NCBI GenBank assembly: GCA_013368445.1 | Contig: JAACJO010000012.1 | Span: 248,001 to 312,000 of the forward strand | Reading direction: 5' to 3' | Length of the DNA: 64,000 bases | DNA from: Leucocoprinus leucothites | Taxonomy: Eukaryota > Basidiomycota > Agaricomycetes > Agaricales > Agaricaceae | Part shown: positions 1 through 13,253 of the stretch, in pieces | Numbering within the stretch: the stretch's first letter is position 1 | How the letters are laid out: every line of letters begins with the position of its first letter | The notes under the pieces: generated by a model | What the model was told of the DNA's origin: nothing | The model's input: only the letters and a program-made list of their open reading frames with translations | Database searches by the model: none | Program-made: the position numbers and the translations under genes

Positions 1-2185
1 AAGAGCTGGTGAACCGACTGCCAGAGGTAGATGAGTATAAACTTAAACCGACAGAATTAGGAGTACGACTCACGTTCGGTGACCCGTGTGACAACGCCAG
101 GCGGACCGAAGACTGTTTTTGCTTCACCTGTTTGGAGTTGATACTCGAATGACATGAGTATTGCAGCTGTATGCTTCTCAATAATCGCCTTTAGCATCGC
201 TTCAAAGTCAAGACATTCCGGTTTCTGTTCAAGCATGTTAACTTTTGAGCGCCTTGTAATCATAAGTTTGGACTCACCACTCGCAAAAGCTCCTCGGGCA
301 ACAAAAGCTGATCTGAAGGAAGGATTACACCCAATGCACCTTTCTCTGGCTCCCACTTGACCTCGAATCGTAAACCCTCAACCTCATCCGATGGTTTCAT
401 GTTGCCTAGTTTAGTCTTCCGTTGTAACTTGGCTAGCATCCTCGACTTTGGCGATCGCTCGGGACCAGGGCCAGCCTGTGGTGGCCCATGCGTTTCTACT
501 ATCGATATAGTGACTTTTCCACCTAATGGTGGTACTAGGAATTTTCGTTGTTGTTGTGGTGGAGGTGGTGGTCGCCTGTTAATTGTTGCTTCCGTTGGTC
601 AATTGCAGGGAGAAAAAGGCTAGGGCCACTTACAGCCAGTATGATACTGTCATGGATTTTCGGTCTCGAGACATCTGCACTGACATGTACTTGGCCCAGC
701 CGAGAGAACGCATCCTCTCAGCCTTTCAGGGAAGGGGTTAGGAATGCCATCGAAAGCTAGTAAAAATAACACTGACCTGATACCATAGAATTTCCAGCTG
801 ATAGGACAATGATATCATCTCTAGATCCCCGGCTTCACGTTAGAGAAAGCATCAGGAACTGATGCAAATGACGACCTACGAAGGAAGTTGAACATGCGAA
901 CCAACGGTGCATCAACATAACCCAGAGGCAGTTTCGGTCGAGGAGGGGGTTCGAAACCTGGTGGAAACGGCTGCTCAGGTTTAGGTCGCTGCACGTAAAG
1001 TCCTAACCGGGAATCGGCTTCTTCTGTGATATGGCGCTTCAGAATTCCACTCGGTATTCGAGGAAATTCTACGAATAATCAATCACATTCCAGGGAAGTA
1101 GGTTGGGATGACACATACCTTGCAGAGTCGCCACATCACCGCCGACTTCGATCAGGAACTCGACATTCACAAAGAACCAGCCATCATCTGGACCTACACC
1201 GCTTAGGCAGAGAGACGTCTCGAAGAGGTTCGGAACCGTGAAATAGACTCTGCCATCAGCTGGTCGGATGAATCAGTAGAGATTGCTTGTAGAGTTGGGA
1301 GTTACTTTACCTATCCGGTATTGCGCCATCTCCACCGGAACGATTTCAGACATCCGCAAGCGAAAGCGGATGGCTTCTTCAATGCCAGACAACGTCTTGC
1401 GGACCTCTGCATCGGTCAATGGTGTTTGAGGGATGATGTATTTCTGCAGAGGTAATTTAGCCTGTAGTTTCGTGTTTAAGTGGTTCCGTAAGTACCTTAA
1501 CGCATGTAGGTAGACGCAGATACGATCCAGTAGTCAGAACGTCAAGAGAAGTGAGAAGATCGTGGTTACGCAATCTGGAGGCAGTTCATATCCCTGTAGT
1601 AAAGTAAGGTTCGGCGACGGGAACTTGCCTTGCGGGGTCCAGCATGTCTCGCGCATTTTTGAGGGCCCGCGTCACGTCCTCGAATTGTTGGTTTTGGCCC
1701 GAGAGGAATACGGTTATATTCTGTGCGGTATAAACGGCATGGCTCGTTAGAAATTTATGAGGGCATTACCATGCACTTCTGCACAACATCGGCGTCTCTC
1801 GACCACTTTGCTACAGCGTACAGTTTCACCACCTGCTTCTTTGTTTTCACCACCCAGTCTGCCAAGGTCCGTTTCCTCGTTATATCCGACATTCCCGGCA
1901 ACCTAGCGGTGCAAAGAACATTATAAAATACACCAACACGAAGTTGACAAAGTATCCATACGTTTCTGCCATTTCAGAGAGTTCGGAGTAGATGTCCTGC
2001 ATGACGCGTTGGAGGAGTTCGCGGAGAGGAATCTGTTCATGGTTGACAAAGGGAAGCTCGCGTTCGAGGATTTCGAGAGGAACATCGTCGTCGGTGTCCT
2101 CGAGCTTGATACCATTCGAGTGAGAAGGGCCCGCAACCGGTTGCTCGCTGTTGGCAGCGGCGACGGGGAAGGAGTTGTCGAGCAT
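1..2185 (-). CDS. MED14: Mediator complex subunit 14 (MED14/RGR1), C-terminal part outside the window
   Basis: MED14 is the backbone subunit that joins the head, middle and tail of the nuclear Mediator complex. The protein starts at MLDNSFPVAAANSEQ (ATG at 2185); an in-frame ATG at 2242 is possible but gives a less likely extension. A short acidic leader is followed by the family signature VPLRELLQRVMQDIYSEL-type helix, here IPLRELLQRVMQDIYSEL, around residues 45-65. After a short intron comes RKRTLADWVVKTKKQVVKLY, then NITVFLSGQNQQFEDV and the DMLDPAR segment, all in the MED14 N-terminal order. Further exons reach the left edge, including EGLRFEVKWEPEKGALGVI near 300-390 and the exon at 57-356, whose 3' end looks like a normal donor. 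The gene therefore runs off the window. It is head to head with the SCYL1-like gene, with only 74 bases between start codons. Confidence 0.85.
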
Positions 2186-2259
2186 TGGGGAAAGGGTCAG
2201 AGGGAGAGCATGGGTGCGGTGACCAAAGAACAAACAAGCCATATATCTCTCTCACACCC

Positions 2260-5200
2260 ATGGACTACCTCAGAAACCTGGGATCAGCCCTCGTCCAAAA
2301 GTCCGGCCTCACCCTCCCATTTTCTCTAGGCCAGAAAGTCGCTGCTTTTGAAGGCCTGTATGCCCTTTACGATGCCACGAAACGAGTGAGCAACGTTGCC
2401 AACCATGCTGTCGTGTCCACCTGACAGCATTCCAGGAAGACGGTTCCCCCGTCTCTGTCTTTGAATACGAATTCAGCGACCCGTCTCGCCGCAATTTCAA
2501 GGCCTTCGCACAGAATGCTCTTAAAAAGTTACGGACGACGAGACACCCAGATGTGCTCAAGTTCATGGATGCCGTTGAATCAGACACATCGATATATATA
2601 ATGACCGAACGAGTTCAGCCTCTGTCCAGCACACTGCCGACGTGGGCATCTCGCAAAACTCAGGAGAAGGAAGACTGGCTGCTATGGGGTCTACATCGCA
2701 TATCGGTCCGTGTTCTCAAATTTGATCATATCTAAGCTCACTGTTGTTGTAGGTTGCCCTCACGTTTCTCAATGACCCCTGTGCATCTACTCATGGTCGA
2801 ATATGTACTCATTCGATCTTTATCTCTCCCTCTGGCGAATGGAAACTTGGTGGTTTCGAACTTCTAAGCAACCCAAAGGACGATGCTGCCGTTTTATATG
2901 TGCGTTTCCAACCTATCGCCGGTCATCTCATTCTCACAATATTTAGAACCTCGGTGGTGCATTTCCTTCATCCTACTCCTGGTCCTCTCCAGAAGTGAAG
3001 AAGAATGGCTGGTCAGAACTCAAACAGTGAGATCCAATAATTTTCCTGACAAGACCTGAAAGTAAACGTGTTCAGATACGATCCCGCAGCACCAGATGCC
3101 TACTCTCTTGGTTTACTCTTACATTCAGTCTTCAATCCCAACATACCACCTCCCGAAACCTCTCAACCTCCACATCCGCCTCCAACCGCCGCCTCCCGTG
3201 GAGCTATACCCACAGCAGTGTTCAATGCGTACAAGAAGCTTCTCAACCCAAACCCAAAGAACCGCCTCAACTCGAAAGGATTTCTTGAATTGGGTATGGC
3301 AGAGACCGGCTTCTTTGCTGCTAACAGACTAGTCAAAGTCTGCTTGGGCCTGGAGAACTTTTCGATCGAGAGTGAAGCAGAGAAAAACGCACTCTTGAAG
3401 TGAGTGACATCCTCATTCCTTTGAACTAGCTATCGATCGAATACCTCAGAACCCTCAAGGAATCAGCATCGTCCTTTCCTACAGAATTTACCACTCACAA
3501 AGTTCTTCCCTCCCTTGTCTCGGCGCTCGAATTCGGAGGAGCAAGTGCTGCTACGATCCTCCCTCTCGTCATCCAATTTTGCAAAAACATGCCACCAGAG
3601 GACTATCCCAATACTATCATCACACCTCTAGTCAAACTGTTTGCCAGTCCAGATCGAGGCACGCGAATGGCACTACTTGAACAACTTCCTGAGTACGTTG
3701 ACAAACTGGACAAGAAGACCATATCGGACAAGATATTCCCTCATCTCGTGAGTTCGTAAATCCATTCCGCATCGTAATCGGCTCAACCCTATCAGCAAAC
3801 TGGTTTTTCTGATACTGTCGCCGTGATTCGTGAGGCAACAACCAAATCCATCGCCCTCATAGCACCCAAGGCAAGTGTTCCTCCCTCATCCCTTCCTTAC
3901 TAACTAATAAACAACCATCAGCTTTCCGATCGCATCCTGAACAATGACCTCCTCCGACTCCTTGCCAAAATGCAAATGGATCCCGAGCCCTCCATCCGCA
4001 CCAACACTTGCATCCTCCTCGGCCGTCTCGGTCCCACACTAGGCTACAACACTAAGCGCAAAGTCCTCGTACCCGCCTTTGTTCGAGCCCTAAAAGACTC
4101 GTTTGTTCATGCCCGCGTGGCAGGTCTTATGGCTTTCATGGCTACGATTGAGTGTTTTGAAGTCGAGGAGATTGCGACGAAGGTGTTGCCGAATGTCACG
4201 TTTACGATGGTTGATAAAGAGAAGTGAGTTTTGAACTGTGTTGATGAGTGACTTGTTGATGAGCGGAACTATAACTCAGGCTAGTGAGAGATCAAGCGTT
4301 CAAGGCCGTTGAGCTGTTTGTGAAGAAACTGGAAGAACATGCAAAGACGATGGTACACAGCTTCTCTCACCTTTACACGCGCCCATTCACACATCCTTGC
4401 CTTTCAGCCCGAAACAACGGAACCAGATCCAACAGCACCCTTAACAGAGCAACAGCTCGGCGGAGCACTTCCCGTTCCAGGTGGTCTTGTCAATAGCGCT
4501 ACAGGGGCTGCAGGCGCACTAGCAGGATGGGCCATCTCCTCCATCGGCAAACGTGTAAGCAGACCTCACATCACTACACCATAATTTACTTACACGTATC
4601 ATATGAAATCATCAGCTCGCAGCATCCGATCTGCAGACATCAATGACAGCAGGCTCAACAGCCGGAATGGACCAACTCGGCGCAATGCCGGGCTCCCTCG
4701 CGGGACAGTCAACGCCATCCTTATCGAACATTGGCGAACTTCCTAGTAAACCTTTCTCGACCACAAGTCCACCACCCGGCACTTCCACTTCGTCAGCTTC
4801 TATCAAAACAGGAAAAGGCCTACAGCTTGGTGGCGCAGGTAAAGCACGTGCGAATACAGAAGCAATTGCCGATTTTGCACGAGAGTTGGAGGATGAGATG
4901 AATATGCCTGGTGGAGATTGGGGAGCAGGAGGGGGAGGGGGAGGGGAGAATCCCTGGGGTAATGATGATCTTATGGATGTTAATGCTGATGAAGACGATT
5001 GGAGTACGTCCTCTCCAGCTTTCCGCTTTCCTTTCTCTGCCCTATGAACATAGTACTTATCGGTGACAATTTCATGCAGGCGCATTTGAAACAGCACCAG
5101 TACCAAGTGCAACACCTTCACCCACACCTGCAGCGCTACTCCAACCTCAACCCACCAGACTCACATCATCAAGCAACACGATCCTCAACGGCGGATCAAG

Positions 5201-5623
5201 TGGTACCACTACTACTAACGGGGCCAGGAAAGTATCATCCCCAGCCATCACCCTCTCCCCACCAACGTCGAAGTCAAGAAGAGCCATTTCGCCTGCACCT
5301 TCGATGAGTCTGCGTTCGACACCTGTACACTCACCACCTTCCGTCGCAGCTGATTGGGGGGATGTAGCAGCAGACGATTGGGGCAAATCCGAACCTGCTA
5401 CAAGCTCCGCGGCTCGGTCACCTAGTATGTCGCCTGCGTCAAGTGTCACCCCGATGACGAAAGAAGAGAAGGCCGCCGAGATGGCTAGGAGAAAGGAGGA
5501 GAGGAGGCAGGTTAGTCTCCCTGTTCAAGTTCGTGTACTCATTGGTTCAGAGGTTGATTTGGCTTGTTTCAGCGGATTGCGATGCTGAAAGAACAGAAAA
5601 AGAGTGTGGCAAAGGCTTCATAG
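2260..5623 (+). CDS. SCYL1/CEX1-type kinase-like HEAT-repeat protein (pseudokinase)
   Basis: Relatives (yeast Cex1, animal SCYL1) act in the cytoplasm in tRNA export and Golgi-ER traffic, binding aminoacyl-tRNA exporters or COPI. The start MDYLRNLGSALVQKSGLTLP is typical of the family. The N-terminal protein-kinase fold lacks the catalytic residues: there is no VAIK lysine, the HRD loop is replaced around HGRICTHSIFIS, and DFG is replaced by GGF. HEAT repeats follow at about 3470-4350, including PEPSIRTNTCILLGRLGPTL and DSFVHARVAGLMAFMAT, which are well conserved. The C-terminus is a low-complexity Ser/Thr/Pro region with a Gly-rich stretch and acidic WxxDDW-like patches. It ends in a charged helix (EEKAAEMARRKEERRQ) and a lysine-rich tail at the stop, 5621-5623. 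About ten short introns interrupt it. Identity is clear from domain order; whether it carries the tRNA-export role, the COPI role or both is inference. Confidence 0.93.
4921..4946 (+). repeat. G-rich tract inside the SCYL1-like gene, potential G-quadruplex
   Basis: The coding strand carries at least four runs of three or more G separated by one to six bases, encoding a poly-Gly stretch. It fits the usual G3+N1-7 quadruplex pattern and would be present in the mRNA. Whether it folds is unknown. Confidence 0.5.
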
Positions 5624-5779
5624 GACCCTGTGATGATAACCGCCGGTGTACAACCTAGAACTTGGTTTATGGATCATTTTTTGTGCTGATAGTACACTAT
5701 TATATACAGGTCTTAATCCTACATAGCCGCCTTATCTACAGAGCCACGTTCCAGCAAGCATATATATACAGTACAGCTC

Positions 5780-8029
5780 CTACGGAATTGGCCCTCCGCC
5801 ACGACCGCCTCGGTTCATCCCGCGACCAGCAAATCCGATTCTGTGAATATATGCCGCGCCTCGGTGAGGCATATGGGGAACGAGGGGTGGATTCTGCCAC
5901 TGGGACTCGCCTTCATATCTGTATCTTCTAGTCTGTTCTTCCAGCTTCAGGTGAACCTTGTCGTCTTCTTCCTTCGCATCAGGCTACGTAGGCACCATTT
6001 CAGCTTTTCTCCCTGCATCAGAAAAAGAAGACATGAGACGGACCTCAAGGTCAATAACCAAAGCGCCTGTATGCCATCCAGCAGCCGTAGCAGAAAAACA
6101 AAATCTATTCTTTGGCTCCTTTCGTCCATGATCGAACCTTACTTCGGTTGGGGTACGAACTTCGTCGGGCTCAGACCAGTTTCTATTCCTGGTATTCTGA
6201 TCTCTGAATCCGCCCGGTGAACCTAGCGGTAATTTCTGTGGATCACCGAGACCCAGTGCACCATGTGAGTATTTCCCCCAAGTATAGAGTTTGCCGTTTG
6301 CTGCGAGAGCGGTACTGTGATAGTCTCCTATTTCAACGGAGATGATGTCTTTGTGTTGTAGCTCGGGTATGATTTCGGGTTTGAACTCGGGTGTTGTTGA
6401 TGTTTCGCCTTGGAGGACTATGGAACTGGAGCCAGTGGAGAAGGCGAAGAAATGGTTGAAGTGAGCCGAGATCTGTTGTTGCGTTAGGATGGGACCCGGC
6501 GGCATGTACCAAAAAGACGCTCACATGTGTAACTTTCAACGTTTCAGGTAATGTCACCTTTCCTTCGGAGAACGCAGGAAGCTCACGAAGTCTAGTTAAC
6601 TCACTAAACTCTGGAAGCTGGAATGAGTAGACGTCAGCAGTGCTGGTGCCATAGCAAGCAGCGAGACGTACATATTCCCATGCCCTTCCCATGGCTTCCT
6701 CGTGGTCAAGTCCACGGAATATAACGACATGCCCGTAGTTCGTCAACCCAACGAGATGACTATCCATTCCACCGATTTTCACCAGCTTTGGTGGATGTTT
6801 CTTATAATCTTCACCCATGTCCGCTATGTCAGGTAACGGTGGCAAAGAGGGAAGCAAGACCGGATCGAGGGAAGCTTTCCAGGTATGACAAGGAATGGTA
6901 TCATCGCTTGTTACTTCGGCTTTGCCAATGCCCTCGGCGTTGAGCCTCTCTGCTTCCTCTCTTACCACGTCGCCGAGCCTTCCTCTGGACGGCCACCAGA
7001 CCAGAACTTCGCCATCCGCCATAAGAACAGATGAAAAGCCCCACCCACACTCAATCTGAAGTGGTGCAGATTCAGGCTGAGAGAGGAGGGGCGAAGAAAG
7101 CTCGAATGGCCTTCCCCAGTTGACAAATGTCCAGATCCTGTTCTTGGTATCGAGAGCGCAGGAGTGCAAACGGCCGCAGCTAAGATATGGATGAGGCAAT
7201 TGTGGTTAAGACGAGTAAAAGGAATAAATCTACCTGATACTTCGAACGGCGTTAGGCAATTGCAGTAGGAGAGGTGTTGATGCTTTCTTCCCGCTTTCTG
7301 AAAATCCATCTCTATCCAGAGCATAATTTGATCCATTAAGAGTACCTGTGAAATTTATGAGAAACAATATCTCATTATAAAAGAGCATCACATACCCCAG
7401 ACGTAGACATTGCCTTCAGTATCCAGGGCATGGAAAGACCTGAGAATGATCGATCAAACTCAGCAACTCAGACAAACCAAACGACGTACATTCCACCAGC
7501 TATGAGTTTAACGATGCGTGCACCTGGTATATCGAGCTGCACTGGGAAAGGGACGCCGACTTGAGTACCTTCAGGGTACTGCTTCAGCCCGAGACGTCCA
7601 TTAGCTCGTTCTCTGAAGCAACGGGTGCTCAATCCTGGCAACGTTCACGGGCATATCTGAGATAAAACGTACCCCCAAACATATACTATTTTGCAAGATG
7701 ATAAGTGGTCGCCTCGTGCGTCAATCCCTGGATCACGTACCTCTTGGCCTGTACAGTCCGCGATAGATAAACTTCCAGCCTGTCCGCCTCGCGGTTCCTT
7801 CACCATCGAAATTGAAATCTTCATGTAGTCTGCGCTTCCAAAATATTTCGTCCGAGCACATAGAAGCAAAGTACTACATTAAAGAGCACTGAGATATATT
7901 CCTCGAAAATCATGATACGGGACGCACCTTTGATGTGACGGCCAACCTGAGAAGGTCGGCAGTCGAAAGGAACGAAAATAAGTTATCAAGAAAGAGCTCA
8001 GGCGGCAGATCTGCTAGATTTTGGGACAT
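5780..8029 (-). CDS. F-box protein with RCC1-like repeats (SCF-associated factor 1 type)
   Basis: This looks like a substrate receptor of an SCF ubiquitin ligase. The first exon (ATG at 8029) encodes MSQNLADLPPELFLDNLFSF followed by LSTADLLRLAVTSK, a good F-box. Later exons encode RCC1/BLIP-II-type blades: NVYVWG, GRLHSCALDTKNRIWTFVNW, ECGWGFSSVLMADGEVLVW, GDYHSTALAANGKLYTWGKY, SHGALGLGD and AAGWHTGALVIDL. The C-terminus is acidic, then Gly/Arg-rich (RGMNRGGRGG), ending at 5780. The combination matches yeast Saf1 and its fungal relatives, in which the propeller binds the substrate. Saf1 targets vacuolar or metabolic proteins entering quiescence in yeast; the target here is unknown. It is divergent from the CSC1-type channel with about 1.2 kb between. 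Exon joins in the middle were checked only by frame and motif. Confidence 0.85.
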
Positions 8030-9206
8030 TTCGTGTACAGAAACTATTCGGTCAGAGTAATGGTTCGAGGTACAGATGAGAGATTGACTAGGTGCGCAGT
8101 CCGCTGTGATCCTGATTGAACGGTACTGGAGCGCCCAGACCTTAAAAGGTGCTATGACATCATTTCATCAGGATTGGTGGTTGTATTGAAGGTCCTTTCA
8201 GTTTAAATGAGGAATAGTCTCAGCTCTCATTCTAAATCAGTGCTAAGTGCCTGTTTGCACATTAAAGCTTGGATTTACGAGATTTGCAAGTGGCTATTGG
8301 TCTCGATCAAGGCAAATTGCCAGCCTTGTGGCTCAAAGGCAAAGAGAGCGAGAAAAAGATTCGGGGGCCCAGAGCATGCCTGCTCGGCAAATGAATGTAA
8401 GAGGTAGTAAAGAGAATAGGTGCTATTTCGCTTCGACTCCGAAAAATAATTATTAAATCTTGAAAATTGCGAGGCAGTAATGACAATTTGAGGCCTGGGC
8501 AAAGATCAGAGCCCAACATAGCCTCATGTGGGTTTGAGCGCTTATAGGATGATGGGTGACATTCTGTTAATTGAGGAGCGTCTGATGATTGCCATAAACG
8601 TCAATGACGAGCCAATGCTATTCTTGTTCTGAGCCCAGAAAAATCGTATCGCCCATTTGACACTATCTTCGGAGTTTCGATCGTTTGTACTCGGCGATGA
8701 AGAAATGGAGCTGGATATCTTGACCTGTTGAAGGGAGTGAAGGATACGAGAGGCGCAGCTTTCGACCTCTGTAATAATAGATTCACAACCTGCTGTTTGC
8801 CTATTGTTTGCAGACCAGAGAAGGTACCTTTTTTGTTGGACTACGGCCGTAGAAACATAGCTCTGCAAGAACATTGGATCTATCGGTCGAATTCATAGCC
8901 TTTGCCTCGTGCCTCGATGAACTTCTGCTTCGGTGGCGGATCGAAGGATTAGTGACCTGTCTCGTATAGCGAAATCGGGCATGTCCAGACCCGATGCTGC
9001 ATGGCGCATAAAAGTAGATTGATTGGCAGGCAAAAATAACAGATGAATTGAGAAAGGATGAGATCACAACGTGTGGGGCTGAGAGATCACGTCGTGCGTG
9101 ATGGAGGCGCCGGATAATAACGATGTCCAACTCCACCCACATTATCCCTTCCCGTTCCCCTCTCAAGGCTGTTCCATCGGTCTCTCGTACTCTTTCCAAC
9201 TAGTAC
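8030..9206. other. Intergenic region between SAF1-like and CSC1-like genes
   Basis: This is a shared upstream region of two divergent genes. Short overlapping open frames occur at about 8207-8500 and 8540-9200, on both strands. None resembles a known family or carries plausible splice structure. Close to the CSC1-like start is an AGATCACGT element (see separate entry). I see nothing else that can be supported. Confidence 0.6.
9084..9092 (+). promoter_or_regulatory. AGATCACGT element upstream of the CSC1-like gene
   Basis: AGATCACGT lies about 115 bases before the start codon. A related AGATCAC copy lies at 9061. The same core occurs in the same orientation upstream of the RING gene and the DMAC1-like gene. 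Function as a bHLH/Cbf1-type or bZIP site is inference. Confidence 0.35.
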
Positions 9207-12200
9207 ATGTCTATCGACAGGAGCCACGTCTTGAGTAGTAACACAACGAGCAATTTCCTTACTGCTCTAGTGGTTAATGGTGCTCTCCTGGGGGCAGAAG
9301 TCGGAGCTTTTCTCATTTTGAAGCAGAGATTATGGAGAATCTATGGTCCAAGGACAGTTCTGCCTCCACCCGAGTGAGCTGGTGTTCTCAAATACATTTA
9401 CCGACTGGCTGACCTTTTAAACAGTAAGCGGGCACCCCATTTCCCAGCGGGCATGGTCAACTGGCTGCCAGCACTCATACGATACCCAACAGAGGACATC
9501 GTACGTTTCTATCGGATAGAACTGTTGTTAGGATGCTGATTGGTGTATCTTCTCAGATACACAATAATGGGCTTGACGCGTACGTTCCACAAGATGACCC
9601 TCTCAATGCGTGAGCTGACAACAAGAACCTAGCTACATGTTTCTACGATATCTCAAACTCTTGATGCGGATTTTCCTGGTTTTCACCCTCTTAACATTTG
9701 CTGTCATTATACCTGCGGATGCTGCTGGAATCACATCCTCCAAATCAGGGCTGGAGCGTATTTCCTGGACCAAGTGAGTTTGAATTTCAATCTTGGTCGT
9801 ATGTGCTTATTGACACGGGAATCCAGCATCATAAGACCTCAAGATCAAGATCGATTTTCTGCTCACATTGTCGTCGTCTACATCCTTACATGTCGGTATA
9901 TACATCACTCTACTTCAGCTGCGACTCCTAATTACCTCTTTTCAGTTTTTGTCATATGGATGATCCGTCGTGAAATGAGCGAATTCGTTCACCGCCGACA
10001 CCAATTTCTCATTAGTCATTCCCATGCTCGCCTCCCACAAGCACGTACAGTGCTAATCACATCGGTACCCGACGAGCTCGCAAAAGAACGCGAATTACGC
10101 ACGTTCGCAAGCTTTGTCCCAGGGGGCGTGGATCGTGTTTGGCTCTTCCGTGACACGAGGTCTCTAAATGAGCTTTTTGAGCGTCGGCAACAGGCATGCG
10201 CGAAGCTCGAAGAGGCTGAGACGGCCTTACTCAAGAATGCAGTATTAGCCTGGCGTAAGAAAGTTAAGTTGCACAAGAAAGCGATGAAACGGAGAAAGAA
10301 GGACGAGGAGGGTAATCATATGTCGAATGAACTTGAAGTACCACCTATCACAGGAGAGTTCTTGGATGAGCTCGTTCCTCCTGCTGAACGCCCTCACCAT
10401 CGGACGGGTACTTGGGGTATGATTGGACACAAGGTTGACACAATCGAATGGTGTAAGGTGAGCAAATGTTAATATTTCGTGCTGTATGGTTATTGTCTTA
10501 ACATGCATCATAGCAAGAGATTTCTGAGCTTAATGAGAAGCTCAGACAAGGTCGCGAGCACATTGTGAAGGGTAGGTTCTTAGGCAGTGCATTCATTCGA
10601 TGCAACCTTCAGTTAGGTGCCCATGTTTTGGCACAATGTCTGAGCTACCACGAGGTCAGAATTTCCGACACATTTCTCGTTGAAGTGGTTTGATGCTGAT
10701 GGAAAGGGGAATAGCCGCTGCGTATGCACTCCAAGTGGGTGGAGGTTAATCCAAAGGATATCGTCTGGCATAACCTTGATGATGGAGCCCTCGAAATGCG
10801 GTCTCGTAAAGTAATTTCGTGGGCTGCTACGATTGGTCTGATTATTGCTTGGGCTTTCCCTGTTGGTTTTATTGGTACTCTGAGTAATTTGGATGATTTA
10901 TGTATCAAAGTCCAGTGAGTACTAGTTTCACTTTTTGAGCTGGTCGCCTCAATTGATTCTCTTGAACTATGTAGTTGGTTGGAATGGTTGTGCAAGGGTA
11001 TAAACCTATTAATTGTTTCAGCTGTTTACTCGTCTCTAATCTTCTTTCTATCTGTTTAGCGAAACCTCCTGCGCCTGGGATCATACAAGGCGTGCTTCCC
11101 CCTGCTTTGCTTGCCGGTCTGTTTGCACTACTTCCCTTGTTTCTACGAGGTGGGTTGATTCCGTAAAGCAAAGACTGGCGCGCTCACTGTGTCTCAGCTC
11201 TTGCTTGGTATGGGTGCATTCCTCGATATTCCCTTATATCTGTTAGCGTCTACAGACGCTTCTATTTCTTCCTCCTTGTGTGAGTTCCCCTTCAATTTTC
11301 TATTGAATATCCATTGACCTAGTGTGCTTCAGCCATGGTTTCTTGATTGTCACCCTGTCCTCCGGAATCACGCGGGCAATCCAAAAAGTTGATATTTGCA
11401 TGTGAAGACAGCTCAGTGGCTCACTTATTGTCTAGATCATCGAGAACCCAACCCAAACCGTTCAGGAGCTGTCTAGCCAGCTTCCAGGTGCTTCAGTGTT
11501 CTTCCTTACATATATGAGTATGTCTCTAGAGGTTATAGCGTGCTTGTTTTTCTGCCAGTCTAATGCTTCTCTAGTTACGCAAGGTCTGGCAGGAGCAGGA
11601 GCAGCTCTCCTCCAATTGGTTGATCTGGTCTTACACTTCATCAAGAAGTGGTTCCTTGGGCGTACACCTCGTCAGGCTTATGGTGTAACGTTCCTGATGC
11701 CCTCGGTTTGTTTTCGTTTTCCTTGTTCCTCGGCACCCCTTGATGTCTGTATTAGGCCGATTTTGGTGTCATTTTACCTCGTCTATCGTTACTTGCCACC
11801 ATCGGGTTCGCGTACAGCGTCTTGTCACCTTTGATCAATCTCCTCGCCCTTCTTTGTAAGCTCAGCATGGTTGGTTGCTCTCAACCCTTTACTGATGAGT
11901 TGATAGGCTATGCTATGTTTTATATCGCCTGGAAGTTTTGTACGACTTTGCTTAGCCTTACCTTCTGGGTCTTAACCCCTTTTCTCATCAAACCCATAGT
12001 GTTTGTACAGGTTTTTGATCAAGCGGACGAAATGGAAACTGGAGGTCTTTATTTCCCGATGGCAATCGGCAATCTCTGTGAGTGTATGCATGAATTTGTG
12101 TGATAGTACGCTGATTGTGAGTTCCTAGTTGTTGGCCTATATATTGAGCAGATATGCCTGGCTTGCCTATTCTTCCTTAAGACATCTGGCTCGACCACGG

Positions 12201-13146
12201 TGGCAGTCGCTCAGGCAGTTGTGATGCTTGTTCTTTTGGGTATTACCGCCCTCGCACATTCATTTATTAATCACAGTTATGGTCGTGAGTGCAAGTCTAC
12301 AAAGTATTCCATGACCGTGCTTATTTAAGTCCATCCCCAGCACTTGTCAAGTACCTGCCTATGTCATTGGCCACTCAGAAGATTGCCAGCAAGTATGAGA
12401 AGCAGAGGAAGCATAGGCATGAACGTGGTCAGGGCGAAACCGACGATGAGATAGACCTCTTCAGCCGTACTAGTGAGCCTCTCCGCATCAAACAGATAGT
12501 GATCATGCTTATTTTCACCCCAGCCATCCGCAGTGTCCGCAGAAGGATTAAGAAAATACCCAAGGCGCTAGACCACACCCTCGACAAAACACTCGGCACA
12601 ACTCTCAATGTCATCAAGACAGGCCTGGTTGGGGAATCGAGCTCTGTGCAGAAACATTCTGCAGAAGTAGTCGATTCTCCGAAGACCAGTGAAGACACAA
12701 TAGCTGAAGCAACAGGGATGAAAGGAAGCTCAGAAATCTATCGCATGAAATCCATCGACTCCCATGTGTCAAGGGCAACGCACGCCTCCAAAGCCTCGAG
12801 AACATCCAAGAAATCCAAACATTCAAAGAAAGATGAGGAGACAGACGAGGACGAGCAATGGGTGTCGCGTCCCAGCCTTGAACTACCAACTTCTGCGCTC
12901 ATGGACGATTCGGACGAAGAAAACGAGGATGATGTGCACGCGTTTGATCACCCCTCGACTTATGTAGACCAGCCGTGGATTTGGATACCAAAGGACCATA
13001 TAGGTCTCAGTGCATTCTTGGTGAAGGAGTTGGTAGATATTGGTGTGAGTGCGAGTGATGTGGGAGCTGAGATGCGGGAGGATGGGATTGTGGAGGTATC
13101 GAGAAATCCTCCGGACAAGAACTGGTCTGGTGGACATGATGCTTAA
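9207..13146 (+). CDS. CSC1/OSCA1-type osmosensitive, mechanically gated cation channel (DUF221, RSN1_7TM)
   Basis: Members are plasma- or endomembrane proteins of about ten or eleven helices that open on osmotic or membrane stress and pass calcium. The ATG at 9207 opens an extracellular leader and TM0 (LTALVVNGALLGAEVGAFLI). Next come RIYGPRTVLPPPE and WLPALIRYPTEDI, typical of the N-terminal RSN1_TM domain. The cytosolic Phm7_cyt domain follows, with ARTVLITSVPDELAKERELR, VDRVWLFRD and a coiled charged helix near 10,200-10,320. The exon at 10,714-10,917 carries MHSKWVEVNPKDIVWHNL and starts the channel core; several hydrophobic exons continue to 12,290. The tail has a Ser/Lys-rich acidic linker and the PHM7_ext/DUF3779 module, with STYVDQPWIWIPKDHIGLSA near the end. 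Length and order are complete and no frame breaks are seen. About fifteen introns interrupt the gene. Confidence 0.95.
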
Positions 13147-13253
13147 TAACCAGGCGGAACTGTAGAATTATACCACAATTTTAGGACGGATTACAGTGTT
13201 ATAATACCTGCCGAACTCGAGAGTTCAATCGGTAGAGAATTATGGCTGTGGAG

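Noticed and set aside
955..970. GGTTCGAAACC resembling a tRNA B box
   Set aside because: It lies inside the MED14 gene and no A box or cloverleaf arms surround it.
4612..5127. Minus open frame of 171 codons
   Set aside because: It is antisense to the low-complexity tail of the SCYL1-like gene; Ser/Pro-rich shadows are expected there.
8801..9199. Minus open frame of 132 codons upstream of the CSC1-like gene
   Set aside because: It has no family resemblance and no splice support, and it lies in the promoter of the plus-strand channel gene.
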